Below the pieces are notes generated by a model. The model saw only the letters and a program-made list of their open reading frames with translations. It did no database searches and was not told where the DNA came from. A DNA stretch of 32,346 bases. Origin: an uncultured Methylococcaceae bacterium (lineage in GTDB: Bacteria > Pseudomonadota > Gammaproteobacteria > Methylococcales > Methylococcaceae). Made by a program: the position numbers and the translations under genes. Positions 32,201 to 32,346 of the stretch are shown here, in pieces. Location: assembly GCA_903857165.1 (NCBI GenBank), contig CAIODU010000316.1:1-32346 (forward strand), in the 5' to 3' direction. The first letter of the stretch is position 1, and each line of letters begins with the position of its first letter.

Positions 32201-32346
32201 CACTGCCATTAAGTTAAGAAAAATCTCGTCGTTCCGGCAGGGATTGCCGGAACCCAGTTGCCATGGAGGGCAGACTAGATTCACCTCCCTGTGTTCTGGA
32301 TACCGGCAATCCCTGCCGGTATGACGGCCTAACTTAATGGCAGTGA
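32200..32346. mobile_element. 147-bp MITE-like element with perfect 17-bp terminal inverted repeats
   Basis: TCACTGCCATTAAGTTA at 32200-32216 is the exact reverse complement of 32330-32346. Inside are two hairpins (GTTCCGGCA...TGCCGGAAC at 32231-32253 and ATACCGGCA...TGCCGGTAT at 32300-32322), and their cores are again reverse complements of each other. No ORF of note lies within. This is the layout of a miniature inverted-repeat element moved by a transposase encoded elsewhere. It ends on the last base of the window. Confidence 0.85.

Noticed and set aside
1-32346. CRISPR arrays and tRNA or rRNA genes
   Set aside because: I saw no regularly spaced direct repeats and no cloverleaf or rRNA-like stretches when reading the gaps between genes; the repeats present are palindromic REP/MITE types.

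Overview
The window looks like a gammaproteobacterial genome segment. The best anchor is a full-length RapA (HepA) that aligns with the enterobacterial protein from end to end. Bacteroidetes-type SdhC/SdhA, exosortase-associated ligase and decarboxylase genes, a [NiFe]-hydrogenase locus, and REP/MITE-like palindromes that translate as 'SHAPAWEP' fit a methanotroph-like or sulfur-oxidiser-like gammaproteobacterium. That lineage call is inference. Base composition is patchy: GC-rich core genes alternate with AT-rich blocks (about 121-750, 10.6-17.3 kb, 28.4-29.5 kb), which suggests acquired segments.

Region 1 (1-7.6 kb) is a type I restriction-modification (RM) locus in an unusual state. Only the C-terminal part of hsdR remains (749-2170). 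It is followed by a chain of seven coding regions, six of them abutting or overlapping: a DUF2281-like antitoxin, a PIN toxin, hsdS (with a palindromic repeat inserted in frame), a HipA-like kinase, a HIRAN-like protein and an apparently intact hsdM. The kinase/HIRAN pair inside an hsdS-hsdM unit, with the restriction motor gone, is one of the two main candidates for an undescribed system.

Region 2 (7.8-19.7 kb) holds rapA (TTG start), sdhC-sdhA with no sdhB, and a cluster of two FemAB/CelD-like GNAT proteins, a DegT-type aminotransferase, an exosortase-A-type AMP-forming ligase and a matching PLP decarboxylase. No exosortase or PEP-CTERM protein is visible here. The AT-rich character ends inside the ligase gene.

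Region 3 (19.7-21.4 kb, minus strand) is a secreted protein with two near-identical PKD/Ig-like repeats and a YVTN beta-propeller.

Region 4 (21.4-31.6 kb) is a [NiFe]-hydrogenase locus. hypE lies on the minus strand. Diverging from it are a maturation protease, a short HupH-like protein, the small and large subunits, HupE, hypC, hypA, [two nucleoside-deoxyribosyltransferase-like genes], hypB and hypD. hypF and a cytochrome b partner are absent. A sigma-54-type promoter and a TTG-N5-CAA site precede the protease gene. The small subunit has a Tat signal but no C-terminal membrane anchor, and Gly replaces both extra cysteines of O2-tolerant enzymes. The AT-rich NDT-like pair splits the hyp genes, is bracketed by an 8-bp direct repeat, and is the second main candidate system.

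Region 5 (31.6-32.3 kb) holds a small secreted PliG-like protein, a REP-like repeat with a nested insertion, and a 147-bp MITE-like element whose 17-bp terminal inverted repeat ends exactly at the last base, suggesting the contig stops at a repeat.
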